NCBI GenBank assembly: GCA_037389465.1
Contig: JAZARR010000193.1
Location: 62,001-126,000, forward strand
From: Baylisascaris procyonis
Lineage: Eukaryota; Nematoda; Chromadorea; Rhabditida; Ascarididae
DNA: 64,000 nucleotides
Direction: 5' to 3'
Shown: positions 50,772 to 63,741 of the stretch, in pieces
How positions within the stretch are numbered: the stretch's first letter is position 1
Layout of the letters: every line of letters starts with the position of its first letter
The notes under the pieces: generated by a model
Told to the model about the DNA's origin: nothing
Seen by the model: only the letters and a program-made list of their open reading frames with translations
The model's database searches: none
Position numbers and translations under genes: made by a program

Positions 50772-53700
50772 CTACCGTGATGACGATCTACTGCGATGAG
50801 CCAAAAGTTTATTGTAAAAGTGCATTACTTCAGAAATTTCCTAAGTATTAACGTTCCAGCTCAAACATTATTAAATTTATATTCCTTTTTGCAACTAAAC
50901 TATGCATCAATACCACTTAAAAGATTGTAATATGTTTTTTCCTATAGATATGCTTTCTTTAAATATTGGAAATTCTTCGAATTATCGTCAGTGACCTTCG
51001 TTCTTCAAAAACAACTTTGACTGGGTATACAGGAAAAAAGTATAATTTCTATATTTTAGCAGATGAAACGTTGATGGATTACGATAAATACATTTCTAAA
51101 TACTGGGTATACAGATTTTAGCAGTTAATAAACGATCTATACGCAAATAGCTTTCATGCTAGACAAGGCTTTGACTTCGAATTCAAGTTTCAATTTCAAT
51201 TTTTTATATTCTATTAGTTAACTTCAAGTACTACAAGAGCATACAGCATACTAAGTAAATAATGAAGCAAAAGAAACTCGATTAAAGAAATGGATAAGGT
51301 ACACCAGACTAAGTGTATGACACATAACAAAAGCTAACGTCTAATTTTCAAGACTGCTATGAGTTTGAATTTCTCTATGCTCTTCAAACATATCTTAAAT
51401 AAAGAAACTGAATGAATATTATCCAACTGAGACGGTAAAGATTCTTAATAAAGTAAACGATTTTGTTCACCAATGAATTTATGTAAATCTCTTTTGAAAA
51501 TTTCATGATAAATCATTCGCGAAACAGTTCTTAAAGGAACGTTTACGGATATAAATGAACTTCTTTTTCGGTTCAAAAAACGTGAGTGATTTTGTCTACA
51601 ACTTCGATGTAGAAGTGTTTCCGCATTGTCTATACTCTCTCAATATGAACGGATTACGCAGCTGTGAGAGTCTGGGTAGATCGATTCCGCCCTTGTTTCC
51701 ACTTGGACATCTACGGGAACAAACGCTCTCAAAGAACTGCCAAAACTTCTTGGTCATACATTCTTCTGCGTTTCTTTAACATTAAAGGAAATTTCCGGCA
51801 CCTATGTTTCTGTAAAGCGCCTTTTGCGAACTTCTTTGAGCAAGTTAAAAAATTTTTTTCTCTCACTCAGATGTGCCAGGAAATGAGAGCATGGAACGGA
51901 GTGAGCCAGAGATATAACTTTGAGAAGTTTGTTAGGGAGATGTAAAGAAGACATGGAGTACACCTCGTCCATTAAAACAGTTAAAGAAATACTGTCACAT
52001 CATTCTGAAAATTTGAGTCCATAGCTCCATCTTATTTTCATCTCCTTCGCTCCTCGTTCCTATCTCCTTTCCGTCACAAATATCTTGGAAAGTCCTGATA
52101 TTCAACTGATCGCAAGTGAAGTCCTGCTTAGAAGAACGGTGGACACGTTAGACTGCCAAGCAAAGTGATAGAAAGGGATGGATGATACGGACATTCGATG
52201 GATGTGCGGGGATTAGCGGTGTGGACACTTCATGCATCCGCAGATTACCATTCGACACCGATGGCAGCAGGTGATAGCAGCACGGAGAGGCGCGAGTGTG
52301 TTCCCTTTCAACGTATCGATTTCGCATGCGTTCGGATGTCATACTCACACTCCGCCACTCAATGTGAAAGCAACCACCTACCGTAGTCTCAGCCAGCCAG
52401 CGCATCCACCTGTGCGCTCACTTAACCCTAGATTCTTGTCGATTCACATACGAGTTAGTTACAACTTTAACTGCTCAACGAAACTGTCTAGCACCTTATC
52501 GCTCCTAACCCACCTGCGACCGAAACTGTTCAGGTATCTCGATGTCAGCAGGCGCGGCAGGAGACGGGAAGGGTGGGATGAGGAGTGGAAAGTGATATAG
52601 CATTTCTTGCAAATCTAAGCGTTAAACTTATCAAGATAGTTAACCTTGGTAACATCGAAAAAGGGAGAAAGTGCATCCAGCATAATTAAATGATGAAAAC
52701 AATGACGATAATTTTAGTCCAAATAATTAAAAATTGCTCTATAGTGCGACATGACAGCTATTAAATTCAGAGATTCGAAATCAAGAGTTACATGACATGA
52801 ATCCGAACACTATTCTATCCAAAACATAAACAAATTGATAAGTGAAACCATTCTCAACCATTTCAACACAACGATTTACGACAAGCTAGTAAGTGGAACA
52901 AAAAAGTGACTATTTAATGCCTACAGCAATCAACATTTTAAACGATATATCAGAAAAATCTTCCATAATCCATCTTTTATTACAATTTCCCCTCCGCTTC
53001 AAATAAACCCCCTCCTTCCAACTCTTGAGTTCTTCGAAAGAAGAAACAGCAAAGAATTCGAAGTTCGAAAATATACGCCCACTCATCTGCATAAAGGCGT
53101 TGATGTGAGCACACCATGTGGCAGGGTTCAGATAGTTAACACAACGAATAATGGCGTTGTAAACATGTATATATAGCCAAAGTCGATAGGCAGTGATCGA
53201 GTTGTGCTACCATCTGCATTTCTCGAAGCGATGGCCTACACCCTAGGGATGATAGAACAAAACGCCTCTAGCACGAACAGGGAGACATCATTGACCATAC
53301 ATCGAGTGGGAGGATGTTGTTGCATCACAAAGGCATACAAAAACAAAAAACAGTCATTACCTCGTTTGACCCACACTGGGGGGCACTTCCGTTTGACCGT
53401 CGCTCTTTGCTCATCGGCGACAACCCAACCTCACATCTCATACTACGATATTTTATATCGCATCGCATAATGAAAGACACTGTAATTATCACTACTAAAC
53501 GTAATTCTTGCGGACTTTTCGAGCAGTGAAATGGGTTCGCAGTTTTCCTGGCTGGTTAACTGATAACATAAACTAATAAAGCGTTTCCGACCTGTTTAGG
53601 AGGGATTTTATTCCTGGAATGATCCATATGAAGAGGTAATTAGCTTTCCTTTTGTAAATATTTTGGATTAATCTAAGCGTAGATGAAAAGCAATAAATTA

Positions 53701-56700
53701 ACTATAATTATTTTTTGAATAAATCAAAAAAATTATGTCGCTTATTGGATAAATGGAAAAAATAAAGAAAAAGTAGGCTTGAAAATGAAAAAATAATAGC
53801 TAAAATGAAAAAAAATGTTGCAACCAGTGATTATATTTATTAGCATAGACTGCAATTAGAGCGGAAAACCAAATTGCACATTTTAAAAGTACATTTGCAA
53901 AAGCGCATAAAAATAATGAAAAAAGAAATACACAGATCTTTTATTGAAGGTAATAGAATAAAGCCTCGAAAGCCCTTTAAAATAAAACTGTAAAAGTTGT
54001 AAAAGCTGCACAATGGTAAGCAGAAAGACGTATATTTTAACGACTATCACTGCAACTAACATAGCCGTACTAATTGAAACAACGGTAAGCACTAGCGCCC
54101 GGCTGGGAGGAGCGAGTGCACATTGCTACTTCTGCCTGAGGGCTCCTCGCACCCAATCTAGTGACAAAGGAAAGATAGGGCGGAGTGGAGAGATCACTAC
54201 GATAAATGAACCACTGCCCACGATGGGGGCATACTTTCAGCTCGATGGGGAAAAACAGTTGCAAAAGCATTCTACGAGTCAAGCATCCTACTCTTCTAGG
54301 TAGCACTCAGAGATGGCATCAAACCTCCCAACTAACTGATGTGTCAATTTTTGCCATTTCTTTCGCCTTTCTATAGCCTTTCGCAAGTTTGCTTTGCAGT
54401 GCTCTACTCGTTAACGCAATAATCTACATAACTGGGAAGTCTCTCCTATATCATATCTTATATCTACTCATTAATTTCGAAAACAGCAGTTTACATAAAC
54501 CATTCATGTGAATCTATTTTAAAAGGGAATGAAATATGACGACTAAACCTTTCTTTTGGGCCTTAAAAAATCATAAATTTTGAGATAACACACCTCTATA
54601 CTTTTTTTCGCTTTCTCCCTCTCTCTTTGAGCAATATGTTTTCAGAGGTCAAACATATATGATCATCTGTTCCATTTTAGCCTAATATTACGGCAGAGTT
54701 CCTAAGTTAAGATTTTTAAAATCAATGATTTGAAGCAACAACAGTAATCGAACACCATTACAGTAATGGACACAAAATCTCCAGTTACGATCCCATAAGT
54801 GTACAAACTTGGCTGCCTAACTTAACATCAGTCATACTTCTATAGGAATTACAGAACTGCCTATAGTGTGCTCCAAAGAATACTGCAAAATGAATTTTTC
54901 AGGTAATTTAAACATGCAATTTGATTAGAAACAAACCTGTAAAGATGACATGAAGAAGTAGGATGCAATAGGATAGCGACAATGTAAGTACAGCAGCGAG
55001 GCATTATGGAGTGGAACAGCCAATGCTCGTTAGTGCGGTATTCGCAACTCGCCTACAGCGATGTAGGTAATTATGACAGCACTTCCACATAGAACTAATT
55101 GGATGTCATTATTACTTCAATAATACTTACTCAGTAATGAGGCACAACTCCAACTCTTCTCTGAATTGCCAGTTTATATCAACGCACGCTTCACTAACGA
55201 AGAGAGTTCTCCTTGGTACGAGAGGGCAGCATAGTTAGATGGTGACTGTGATAGACGTCCTGTATACTAGAAAGCACCGTAGCTAGGACCATTATGATGA
55301 TGAAACATTCAAACAAAGTTCTCTAGCCAAATGTTCACAGTGATTTTCAACAACTCTATAGACGATAAAGAATATATTCAATTCATAACGAAATCCATTA
55401 AGGGTTAAAATATATTTGTGTCTAATTCTATCACAATTCCTACGATGAATGACTTCATTTTACAAAAAATGTTTTTATTTTCCTCGCGTCACTTTTTTCA
55501 TCCAAAGCTAAAATTTAACCAATAAAGAATGCGTGTGATCAGTAGAGCTTCAATATGCCGACCTCAATTCCCATCTATTAAGATTGACAAGAAGTCATAT
55601 TCTTTCATTATTTATGCCTTTTAATAAATGGACCCTCAAAATACAAGTACAAACATGCCTAAAACCCGTGTAATAAAAAATGGTCAGATAAATGAAAAAC
55701 AAAATGTGACAAATTATTGGTGTAAGACAAACAAACGAACATATAAAGAAACCACAAAAGCAGCACGTTCTCAATGGTCATCTCGACATCATATGAGTAC
55801 CATCGAATGAACCGCCCGCTGATGATAATCAATAGCAAGCGAGTATCTTGTTTTATGTGCACATGATGCATTCATATGTATCAATTCATCGTATCGATAG
55901 ATCAAACTCAACTATGAACATAATATATCTGTGATGTTCTGCTATCTCTCATCATTCACGAAGCAACTCTATCCGATCCGTTTAAATGGTGCAATTCGGA
56001 ATATTCGGCATCCATCTAATTAGAGCATGAACGTATGGAAGTGCAACGACCTAACCAATCATCGAGCAGCTTTCACGCCTTTTCGCTCATTGCAGTATTA
56101 ATTAAAGCGCTAGCAAATTGATTCACAAAATCAGCTTTCCCTATTGCGAAGTGTATTCACGTAAACAACCCAAATGATGAGGTGCGCCATTATTCACCGC
56201 AATACAATTCCACAAATTTTTACTCGTAGGCAATCGAAGTATAAAGATATAAAATTAAATTACATAATTTTACTTCATCTTTTCTCTTAACTTAACCATT
56301 CTTATAATATTGGTCAATTCACTAGTAGTGTTATCAATCTTGATCGTTTTCAGTCATCACTTCACCGATGGAGCAAAGCTAAAATAGTTCATACTAATGG
56401 CTACTATACATCACACAGATGTTCTCTCACAAGTTAAATCCCGTCGAATTTTTTGTGCTGTTCGGTCTTCTACAATTGCTCTACATCACGTTCTGCCGTT
56501 TATTAGTCGATATTTCCCGTGCACAAACGTTCATTCGTTATAATCATTTACGAACCGATTACATTTTTAGAATGGTTTTATTACTCCATTTTATAATCTC
56601 ACTGCTACTCTCGCATAATCGTTCACACAGATGGATGGCTAAACCCGTATGTCATTTTCTTTATTATCGAAACAAAGATGGCTTCATTCAATCTCTTCAA

Positions 56701-57325
56701 CCATATTATAACCGAATACCCTATCCTAAACGATTTTGTATACTCCGTCTGGGACGATGATCTAGAGCAATCTGGCGAATATGTGTTTTGCCGCAACCGC
56801 AATCTCTAAACCAATCGATTCATGAAAAGTTTTTCACACCTGAGTCATCCCGATTTTATCGATATGAGCCATGAGCTGTTTCCTTCGTACAGTCTTCTCC
56901 TCCAGATATCGGTGAATGCGTCGCTTTCCAAAACTCGTATATGCATAGCGTCAATTCAAGCAGCCAGACTCACTCAGTCAAATGGGTGCAATAAGCTAAA
57001 AAAGGCGTTTTACTAACCAAAGGTACCTATAAATAATGGAGAGGGGAAGTCTTCGACCAGCAAGTCCATGTGTATTATGCAAATCACCACTTGCATTTAA
57101 AGACATTTTTGACGTTTACTTCTATGGGCAACTATCATCTCCACAATTTTACATCTCTATAAAATACCGATAAACGAACTCCAAGAAGCATGAAATGCCA
57201 AAAATTCAACGCCAATGTCTTAAAAATACAAGACTTTATATCTAGCAGTAGTAACATTCGACAATTTATGCCAATATCTGCCCATTATGATCCTCGTACT
57301 TTAGGCTTATAAGAAACCATTCCCT

Positions 57326-57338
57326 CCCCCCCCCCCCC
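57326..57338. repeat. Poly-C tract, 13 bases
   Basis: C13 preceded by TCCCT. Like those at 40,252 and 50,719 it is C on the + strand. Confidence 0.9.
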
Positions 57339-59238
57339 ACTTCCTAACAAAGTCGTTTTTTTCATCAAGAGGACCTCTTAAAAATTACCTACAGCTAAAA
57401 GTTCGTACCTGTTAGCAAAAATTCACCTCTCAATCAAGAACATTTCCTCTAACCATTTCGAAGCACCGAAACTCAACCCTCTGTACCTAGTACGACTTCA
57501 TGACCGCCTCCACATGCATTTGCATAGTTCTAAGTCATCGTTAAACAATTAGCCGCCCACCCGGTCATACTAGAGAAGAATATGGAACGGGTTTCATCCC
57601 TCCTCCTTCTTAACAGAAAAGCCAGATCAACGCTCCTCTGCTCCATCGCCCTCCTCCCATTAAACCAACCCCCACTGTCGAAATAATCCTTTGCGCCGTC
57701 TTCTGCCTTTCACCACTCCCCTCCAACACTTAAAGCGTAACCAAAACAAAGACAAGTGTCCAAACTTTTCATCGAGGAAAAATCTGTTCCCGAAAGACTT
57801 GAAAGGCCGCCTCCCTCATAGACTCAGAAGACAGGCACAATCCAGTCATTATTAGACGCAAAAATGCATACAAACTGCTGAAAAGAATGGTCATAATCAA
57901 AGCTCTTACTTCAAAGTTGCCGCGTACGGGGATCTTACCTCTCCCCTTTACACATTATAGGGAAGGGGAAATTCTGATGTCAGAACACCGCGAGATTTAC
58001 ATATTGCCAAATGAACCATAAAATTTGAAAATATTCAAAACCCAACACCATTCACACATGATTACATAAATACAAGTTGCCGATCAGCGCTTATGTAACC
58101 ACTTCTTCTCCATCTCCTCCCTTTCCTCGAGAAGTTTAAAAAAATAGAATAAACTTTCGTTTGCAAAAACAGGGAAAATCAGATATCGGAACCTTAATCC
58201 GTGGACATAACCTCCGTTTGATTACAGTGTTTATTACGAAAAGGCTATAAGGGAAGCCTGAACCATTTCTAATCTTCGACGAAATAGAAGACGCAATAGG
58301 TGATGAGAAAACTAGGGATGTGAGAGGTAGCGGTAGATCGAGCAACTCAAAGCATGGTTCAGGAAGAGGGGAAGGGGGCTATTGAACGAATCCCCAACCG
58401 TCTCTGGCATAGACAAAAGGAATGCACAACAGTTCATATGAAGATTGATTGGACCAGTCTTTCTACCCTTCTCCACACCTATGTCAATCATATTTTGTGC
58501 TCGCTGCTCAGCACAATACCCACCACAGCAAGTAACCGTTTGAGGGATATCTCAACAAACACGAACTTCGATACTACAACCACAGATGTCTGCCAGAAAC
58601 ACAACTCAACAATAAACACGTACGTGGCAATGATCATATCATAACGATAAAACACGAGCAATGCACAAAGCCATAAGTCCATAATAACTTTTAACAGGAA
58701 CTTCCTTCACCAAAAACCTACGGAAGTGACTGTATGAAATCCCCAAGCTAGCAAAGCAGTAAGCCCTAAATTGTAGTCTCTACTCTGTTTGTAACGTAAG
58801 TCCAAAAAATTTCGCCATCTCAAATTTAAGGGAGCGGTTAAAAGTAAATGTAAATCCATTTCGAATAATAACCCTGATCCACTAAACCAGATTATGACAA
58901 CAAATACCAGCGTGAACCATCTTCACCTGACCGGCGGTGGAAGGGGGGATAAAAGGTTGATATGGAAGAGGAGGGGGTGATCATTACAACTATATATGGA
59001 ATCAAATAATATATATGACATCAAGTTATTTAAAACAAAACATTCAACTAAAGCAATATTTCTTCAATCAATCGACTAGTGTTAATCACTGTTTCAGAGA
59101 GTTTAAAATGCGTCGTTAGTCTTCTCGAATACGAGCACTGATATTAACCTTTCTTCTTTTGAAGTGAATTGTTCCATTCTTAGCCCGTTTACGACATAGT
59201 GGTGCGCCTTTCTCACCGATTTCAACGACATTCTTAGG

Positions 59239-59299
59239 TCATATCTTCGCTTCCTTCTTCGTTTTGCTCCCCTCTTCTTCGGCTGGTAATTCGTAATCG
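59239..59299 (-). CDS. Possible terminal exon of an unidentified - strand gene
   Basis: After a strong acceptor (TTATTTTGCAG) a 61-bp segment reads DYELPAEEEGSKTKKEAKI and TGA, phase 2. The charged Glu/Lys-rich composition is typical of a protein C-terminus. The same frame stays open for 40 more codons after the TGA (to 59,116), in a Lys/Arg-rich stretch (GAPLCRKRAKNGTIHFKRRK). No upstream exon could be joined before the TG-rich tract and right array begin. Either the gene is cut off by the array, as with the helicase, or this is a chance splice-like site. Confidence 0.3.
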
Positions 59300-59654
59300 C
59301 TGCAAAATAATAGAGTATAATGAAAAGTTACTAAGCAGGGCAGTCGTTTATTCATAACTCCACCCTCTTTCTTTTCTCTCCTTCGAGACTGACAGAGAAA
59401 TCTTTTCAACCTTAAGTGAGTTTTCCACCTTTCGAAGAGGAAAACTTTAAAACCAATTCCATTCATCACAACTTCCGTTCACCTCGTGAAGCTCAAAATG
59501 CGGTCAGTACAGTTTCAGCAGGACTATACACCTTCCCCCTCAAGACCAGAAAACCTCAACAGATTCCATCAAAGACAAAAATGGTGCAGAATGCATTACG
59601 GTGTTGACCTGATGTCCGCTTCATGTGCGAGGCATGTACAGCGTATGGTGTTCT

Positions 59655-59790
59655 CTTACCTGGTTTGTGTATATGTCCGTGTGCATGTGTAGGTTTGTGC
59701 GCACGCGTTTGTGTGTATCCTTGTGCGCCTCTATCTATGTGTCTGCGTGTTTTTCTGTCGCTATGTGCGTGTAAATGTGTGCTTGAGACA
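59655..59790. repeat. Degenerate TG-rich tract at the array boundary
   Basis: About 135 bp dominated by TG/GT and GCGTGTG-like steps (GTGTGCATGTGTAGG, GCGCACGCGTTTGTGTGTA, GTGCGTGTAAATGTGTGC). It ends directly at the first telomere-like units. Alternating purine-pyrimidine DNA of this kind can adopt Z-form; here only the composition is seen. Confidence 0.8.
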
Positions 59791-60679
59791 AAGCCTAAGG
59801 TAAAGCATAAAAACAAGATCAAGGCTAAGCCAAAGCCCAAGCCAAAGCGTTAGCCTAGCCTAAGCCTAAGCAAAAGCATAAGCCCTAAGTCCTAAGGCGA
59901 AGCCTAAGCCTGAGCCTAAGCCAAAGGTTAACATTAAGCATAAGCCTAAGAATAAGCCTTAGGCCTAAACACAAGCTTAATCCTCAAGGTAAACAAAAGC
60001 CTAACCTCAAGCCTAAAAATAAGCTCCGAGCCCAAGCCTGAGCCAAAGCCTAAGCGCAACTCTGAGCTTAAGCCTAAGCATAAGATTAAGCCTAAGCTTA
60101 AGCCTAAGCCTGAGCCTGAGCCTAAGCCGAAGCATAGGCCCAAGCCTAAGCCTAAGCCCAAGCCTAAGCCTAAGCATAAGCCTAAGCCTAAGCCTAAGCC
60201 TAAGCCCAGCCTAAGCCTAAGCCTAAGCCTAAGCCTAAGCCTAAGCCTAAGCCTAAGCCTAAGCCCTAAGCCTAAGCCCTAAGCCTAAGCCCTAAGCCTA
60301 AGCCCTAAGCCTGAGCCTAAGTCTGAGACTAAGCCTAAGCCTAAGCCGAAGCCTAAGCCCAGGCTTAGGCCTAAGCCTAAGCCTAAGCCCAAGCCTAAGC
60401 CTAAGCCTAAGCCTAAGCTAAAGCCTAAGCCTGAGCCTAAGCTAAGCCTAAGCCTAAGCCTGAGCCTAAGCCCCAGGCGCAAGCCTAAGCCCTAAACCTA
60501 AGCCTAAGCCTAAGCCTAAGTTTAAGATTGAGCCTAAGGCTAAGACTAAGCCTAAAGAAGAAGCCTAAGGCTAAGCCTAAGCCTAAGCCCAAGCCTAAGC
60601 CTAAGCCTAAACCCTAAGCCTAAGCCTAAGCCTAAGCCTAAGCCTAAGCCTAAGCCTAAGCCTAAGCCCAAGCCCAAGC

Positions 60680-62050
60680 CTAAGCCCTAAGCCTAAGCCT
60701 AAGCCTAAGCCTAAGCCTAAGCCTAAGCCTAAGCCTAAGCCTAAACCCTAAGCCTAAGCCTAAGCCTAAGCCTAAGCTTAAGCCTAAGCCTAAGCCTAAG
60801 CCTAAGCCTAAGCCGAAGCCTAAGCCCAGGCTTAGGCCTAAGCCTAAGCCCAGGCTTAGGCCTAAGCCTAAGCCTAAGCCTAAGCCCAAGCCTAAGCCCT
60901 AAGCCTAAGCCTAAGCCTAAGCCCTAAGCCTAAGCCTAAGCCTAAGCCTAAGCCTAAGCCTAAGCCTAAGCCTAAGCCCAGGCTTAGGCCTAAGCCTAAG
61001 CCTAAGCCTAAGCCCAAGCCTAAGCCCTAAGCCTAAGCCTAAGCCTAAGCCCTAAGCCTAAGCCTAAGCCTAAGCCTAAGCCTAAGCCTAAGCCTAAACC
61101 CTAAGCCTAAGCCTAAGCCTAAGCCTAAGCTTAAGCCTAAGCCTAAGCCTAAGCCTAAGCCTAAGCCGAAGCCTAAGCCCAGGCTTAGGCCTAAGCCTAA
61201 GCCTAAGCCTAAGCCCAAGCCTAAGCCCTAAGCCTAAGCCTAAGCCTAAGCCCTAAGCCTAAGCCTAAGCCTAAGCCTAAGCATAAGCCCAAGCCCAACC
61301 TAAGCTCAAGGCTAAGAATAAGCCCAAGCTTGAGCCTAAGCTACCTAAGAGCGAGCCTAGGACTAAGCCTAAGCCTAAGCCTAAGCCCTAAGCCTAAGCC
61401 TAAGCCTAAGCCTAAGCCTAAACCCTAAGCCTAAGCCTAAGCCTAAGCCTAAGCCTAAGCCTAAGCCTAAGCCCTAAGCCTAAGCCTAAGCCTAAGCCCT
61501 AAGCCTAAGCCTAAGCCTAAGCCTAAGCCTAAGCATAAGCCTAAGCCTAAACCCTAAGCCTAAGCCTAAGCCTAAGCCTAAGCCTAAGCCTAAGCCTAAG
61601 CCTAAGCCTAAGCCTAAGCCTAAGCATAAGCCTAAGCCTAAGCCTAAGCCTAAGCCTAAGCCTAAGCCTAAACCCTAAGCCTAAGCCTAAGCCTAAGCCT
61701 AAGCCTAAGCCTAAGCCCTAAGCCTAGGCCTAAGCCTAAGCCTAAGCCTAAACCCTAAGCCTAAGCCTAAACCCTAAGCCTAAGCCTAAGCCTAAGCCTA
61801 AGCCTAAGCCTAAGCCTAAGCCTAAGCCTAAGCCTAAGCCCTAAGCCCTAAGCCTAAGCCTAAGCCTAAGTCTAAGCCTAAGCCTAAGCCTAAGCCTAAG
61901 CCTAAGCCTAAGACTAAGCCTAAGCCTAAGCCCCCTAAGCCTAAGCCTAAGCCTAAGCCTAAGCAACCTAAGCCTAAGCGTAAGCCTAAGCCTAAGCCTA
62001 AGCCTAAGCCTAAGCCTAAGCCTAAGCATAAGCCTAAGCCTAAGCCCAAG
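60680..62050. repeat. Right-array higher-order block, copy 1
   Basis: Variant order is repeated at about 62,170-63,430. The offset is about 1,495 bp at the left (GCCGAAGCC near 60,812 and 62,307), 1,366 further in (61,166/62,532), and 1,385-1,391 at the right (61,302/62,693 and 61,834/63,219), reflecting internal gains and losses. The 71-codon frame at 61,834-62,049 is identical to that at 63,219-63,434. Confidence 0.85.
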
Positions 62051-63741
62051 CCTAACCTAAGCTCAAGGCTAAGAATAAGCCCAAGCTTGAGCCTAAGCTA
62101 CCTAAGAGCGAGCCTAGGACTAAGCCTAAGCCTAAGCCTAAGCCCTAAGCCTAAGCCTAAGCCTAAGCCTAAACCCTAAGCCTAAGCCTAAGCCTAAGCC
62201 CTAAGCCTAAGCCTAAGCCTAAGCCTAAGCCTAAGCCTAAGCCTAAGCCTAAGCCTAAGCCTAAGCCTAAGCTTAAGCCTAAGCCTAAGCCTAAGCCTAA
62301 GCCTAAGCCGAAGCCTAAGCCCAGGCTTAGGCCTAAGCCTAAGCCCAGGCTTAGGCCTAAGCCTAAGCCTAAGCCTAAGCCCAAGCCTAAGCCCTAAGCC
62401 TAAGCCTAAGCCTAAGCCCTAAGCCTAAGCCTAAGCCTAAGCCTAAGCCTAAGCCTAAGCCTAAACCCTAAGCCTAAGCCTAAGCCTAAGCCTAAGCTTA
62501 AGCCTAAGCCTAAGCCTAAGCCTAAGCCTAAGCCGAAGCCTAAGCCCAGGCTTAGGCCTAAGCCTAAGCCTAAGCCTAAGCCCAAGCCTAAGCCCTAAGC
62601 CTAAGCCTAAGCCTAAGCCCTAAGCCTAAGCCTAAGCCTAAGCCTAAGCCTAAGCCTAAGCCTAAGCCTAAGCATAAGCCCAAGCCCAACCTAAGCTCAA
62701 GGCTAAGAATAAGCCCAAGCTTGAGCCTAAGCTACCTAAGAGCGAGCCTAGGACTAAGCCTAAGCCTAAGCCTAAGCCCTAAGCCTAAGCCTAAGCCTAA
62801 GCCTAAGCCTAAACCCTAAGCCTAAGCCTAAGCCTAAGCCTAAGCCTAAGCCTAAGCCTAAGCCCTAAGCCTAAGCCTAAGCCTAAGCCCTAAGCCTAAG
62901 CCTAAGCCTAAGCCTAAGCCTAAGCATAAGCCTAAGCCTAAACCCTAAGCCTAAGCCTAAGCCTAAGCCTAAGCCTAAGCCTAAGCCTAAGCCTAAGCAT
63001 AAGCCTAAGCCTAAGCCTAAGCCTAAGCCTAAGCCTAAGCCTAAACCCTAAGCCTAAGCCTAAGCCTAAGCCTAAGCCTAAGCCTAAGCCTAAGCCTAAG
63101 CCCTAAGCCTAAGCCTAAGCCTAAGCCTAAGCCTAAACCCTAAGCCTAAGCCTAAACCCTAAGCCTAAGCCTAAGCCTAAGCCTAAGCCTAAGCCTAAGC
63201 CTAAGCCTAAGCCTAAGCCTAAGCCCTAAGCCCTAAGCCTAAGCCTAAGCCTAAGTCTAAGCCTAAGCCTAAGCCTAAGCCTAAGCCTAAGCCTAAGACT
63301 AAGCCTAAGCCTAAGCCCCCTAAGCCTAAGCCTAAGCCTAAGCCTAAGCAACCTAAGCCTAAGCGTAAGCCTAAGCCTAAGCCTAAGCCTAAGCCTAAGC
63401 CTAAGCCTAAGCATAAGCCTAAGCCTAAGCCCAAGGCTAACCTAAGCTCAAGGCTAAGAATGAGCCGAAGCTTGAGCCTAAGCTACCTAAGAGCGAGCCT
63501 AAGACTAAGCCTAAGCCTAAGCCTAAGCCCTAAGCCTAAGCCTAAGCCTAAGCCTAAGCCTAAGCCTAAGCCTAAGCCTGAGCATAAGCCTAAGCCTAAG
63601 CCTAAGCCTAAGCCTAAGCCTAAGCCTAAGCCTAAGCCTAAGCATAAGCCTAAGCCTAAGCCCAAGCCTAACCTAAGCTCAAGAGTAAGAATAAGCCCAA
63701 GCTCGAGCCTAAGCTACCTATGAGCGAGCCTAAGACTAAGC
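61302..63741. repeat. Marker island D, 5 copies in the right array
   Basis: A segment of about 65 bp with landmarks AAGCTCAAGGCTAAG, CCCAAGCTTGAGCC and GCTACCTAAGAGCGAG is found near 61,302, 62,059, 62,693, 63,443 and 63,674. The last two copies carry substitutions (GAGCCGAAGC; CTCAAGAGTAAG and CTACCTATGAGC). Absent from the left array. Confidence 0.88.
62170..63430. repeat. Right-array higher-order block, copy 2
   Basis: This is the partner of 60,680-62,050. The last half (62,690-63,430) follows copy 1 almost base for base, including the CCCCCTAAG unit near 63,316 (61,931 in copy 1) and the AAGCAACCTAAG unit near 63,347 (61,962). Confidence 0.85.

Larger units (their letters stand above)
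49843..59238. other. 9.4-kb region with no supported gene
   Basis: The + strand is A/C-rich, the mirror image of the T/G-rich DNA around the + strand helicase gene, so it may still be transcribed on the - strand as introns or 5' flank. Open frames here are short (up to 122 codons), overlap in several frames and show no family motif. A hydrophobic 113-codon + frame at 56,419-56,760 and a 93-codon frame at 51,664-51,945 are the most protein-like. Poly-C tracts, a small direct-repeat cluster, and CT-rich stretches near 57,590-57,730 are the other contents. Confidence 0.6.

Noticed and set aside
52148..52600. Overlapping frames of 62-122 codons on both strands
   Set aside because: Mutually overlapping, low-complexity His/Ser/Arg composition, no motif.
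56419..57016. Hydrophobic 113-codon and nearby 64-codon + frames
   Set aside because: Two possible membrane segments can arise by chance in T-rich codons; no family pattern and no splice link between them was convincing.
59416..59692. Two overlapping + frames next to the TG tract
   Set aside because: The second runs into TG-repeat translation (VCVYVRVHV); overlapping frames and lack of homology make coding unlikely.
59946..63723. Leu-Gly and Pro-Lys open frames in the right array
   Set aside because: Same artefact of the hexamer; no non-repeat codons, splice context or family.
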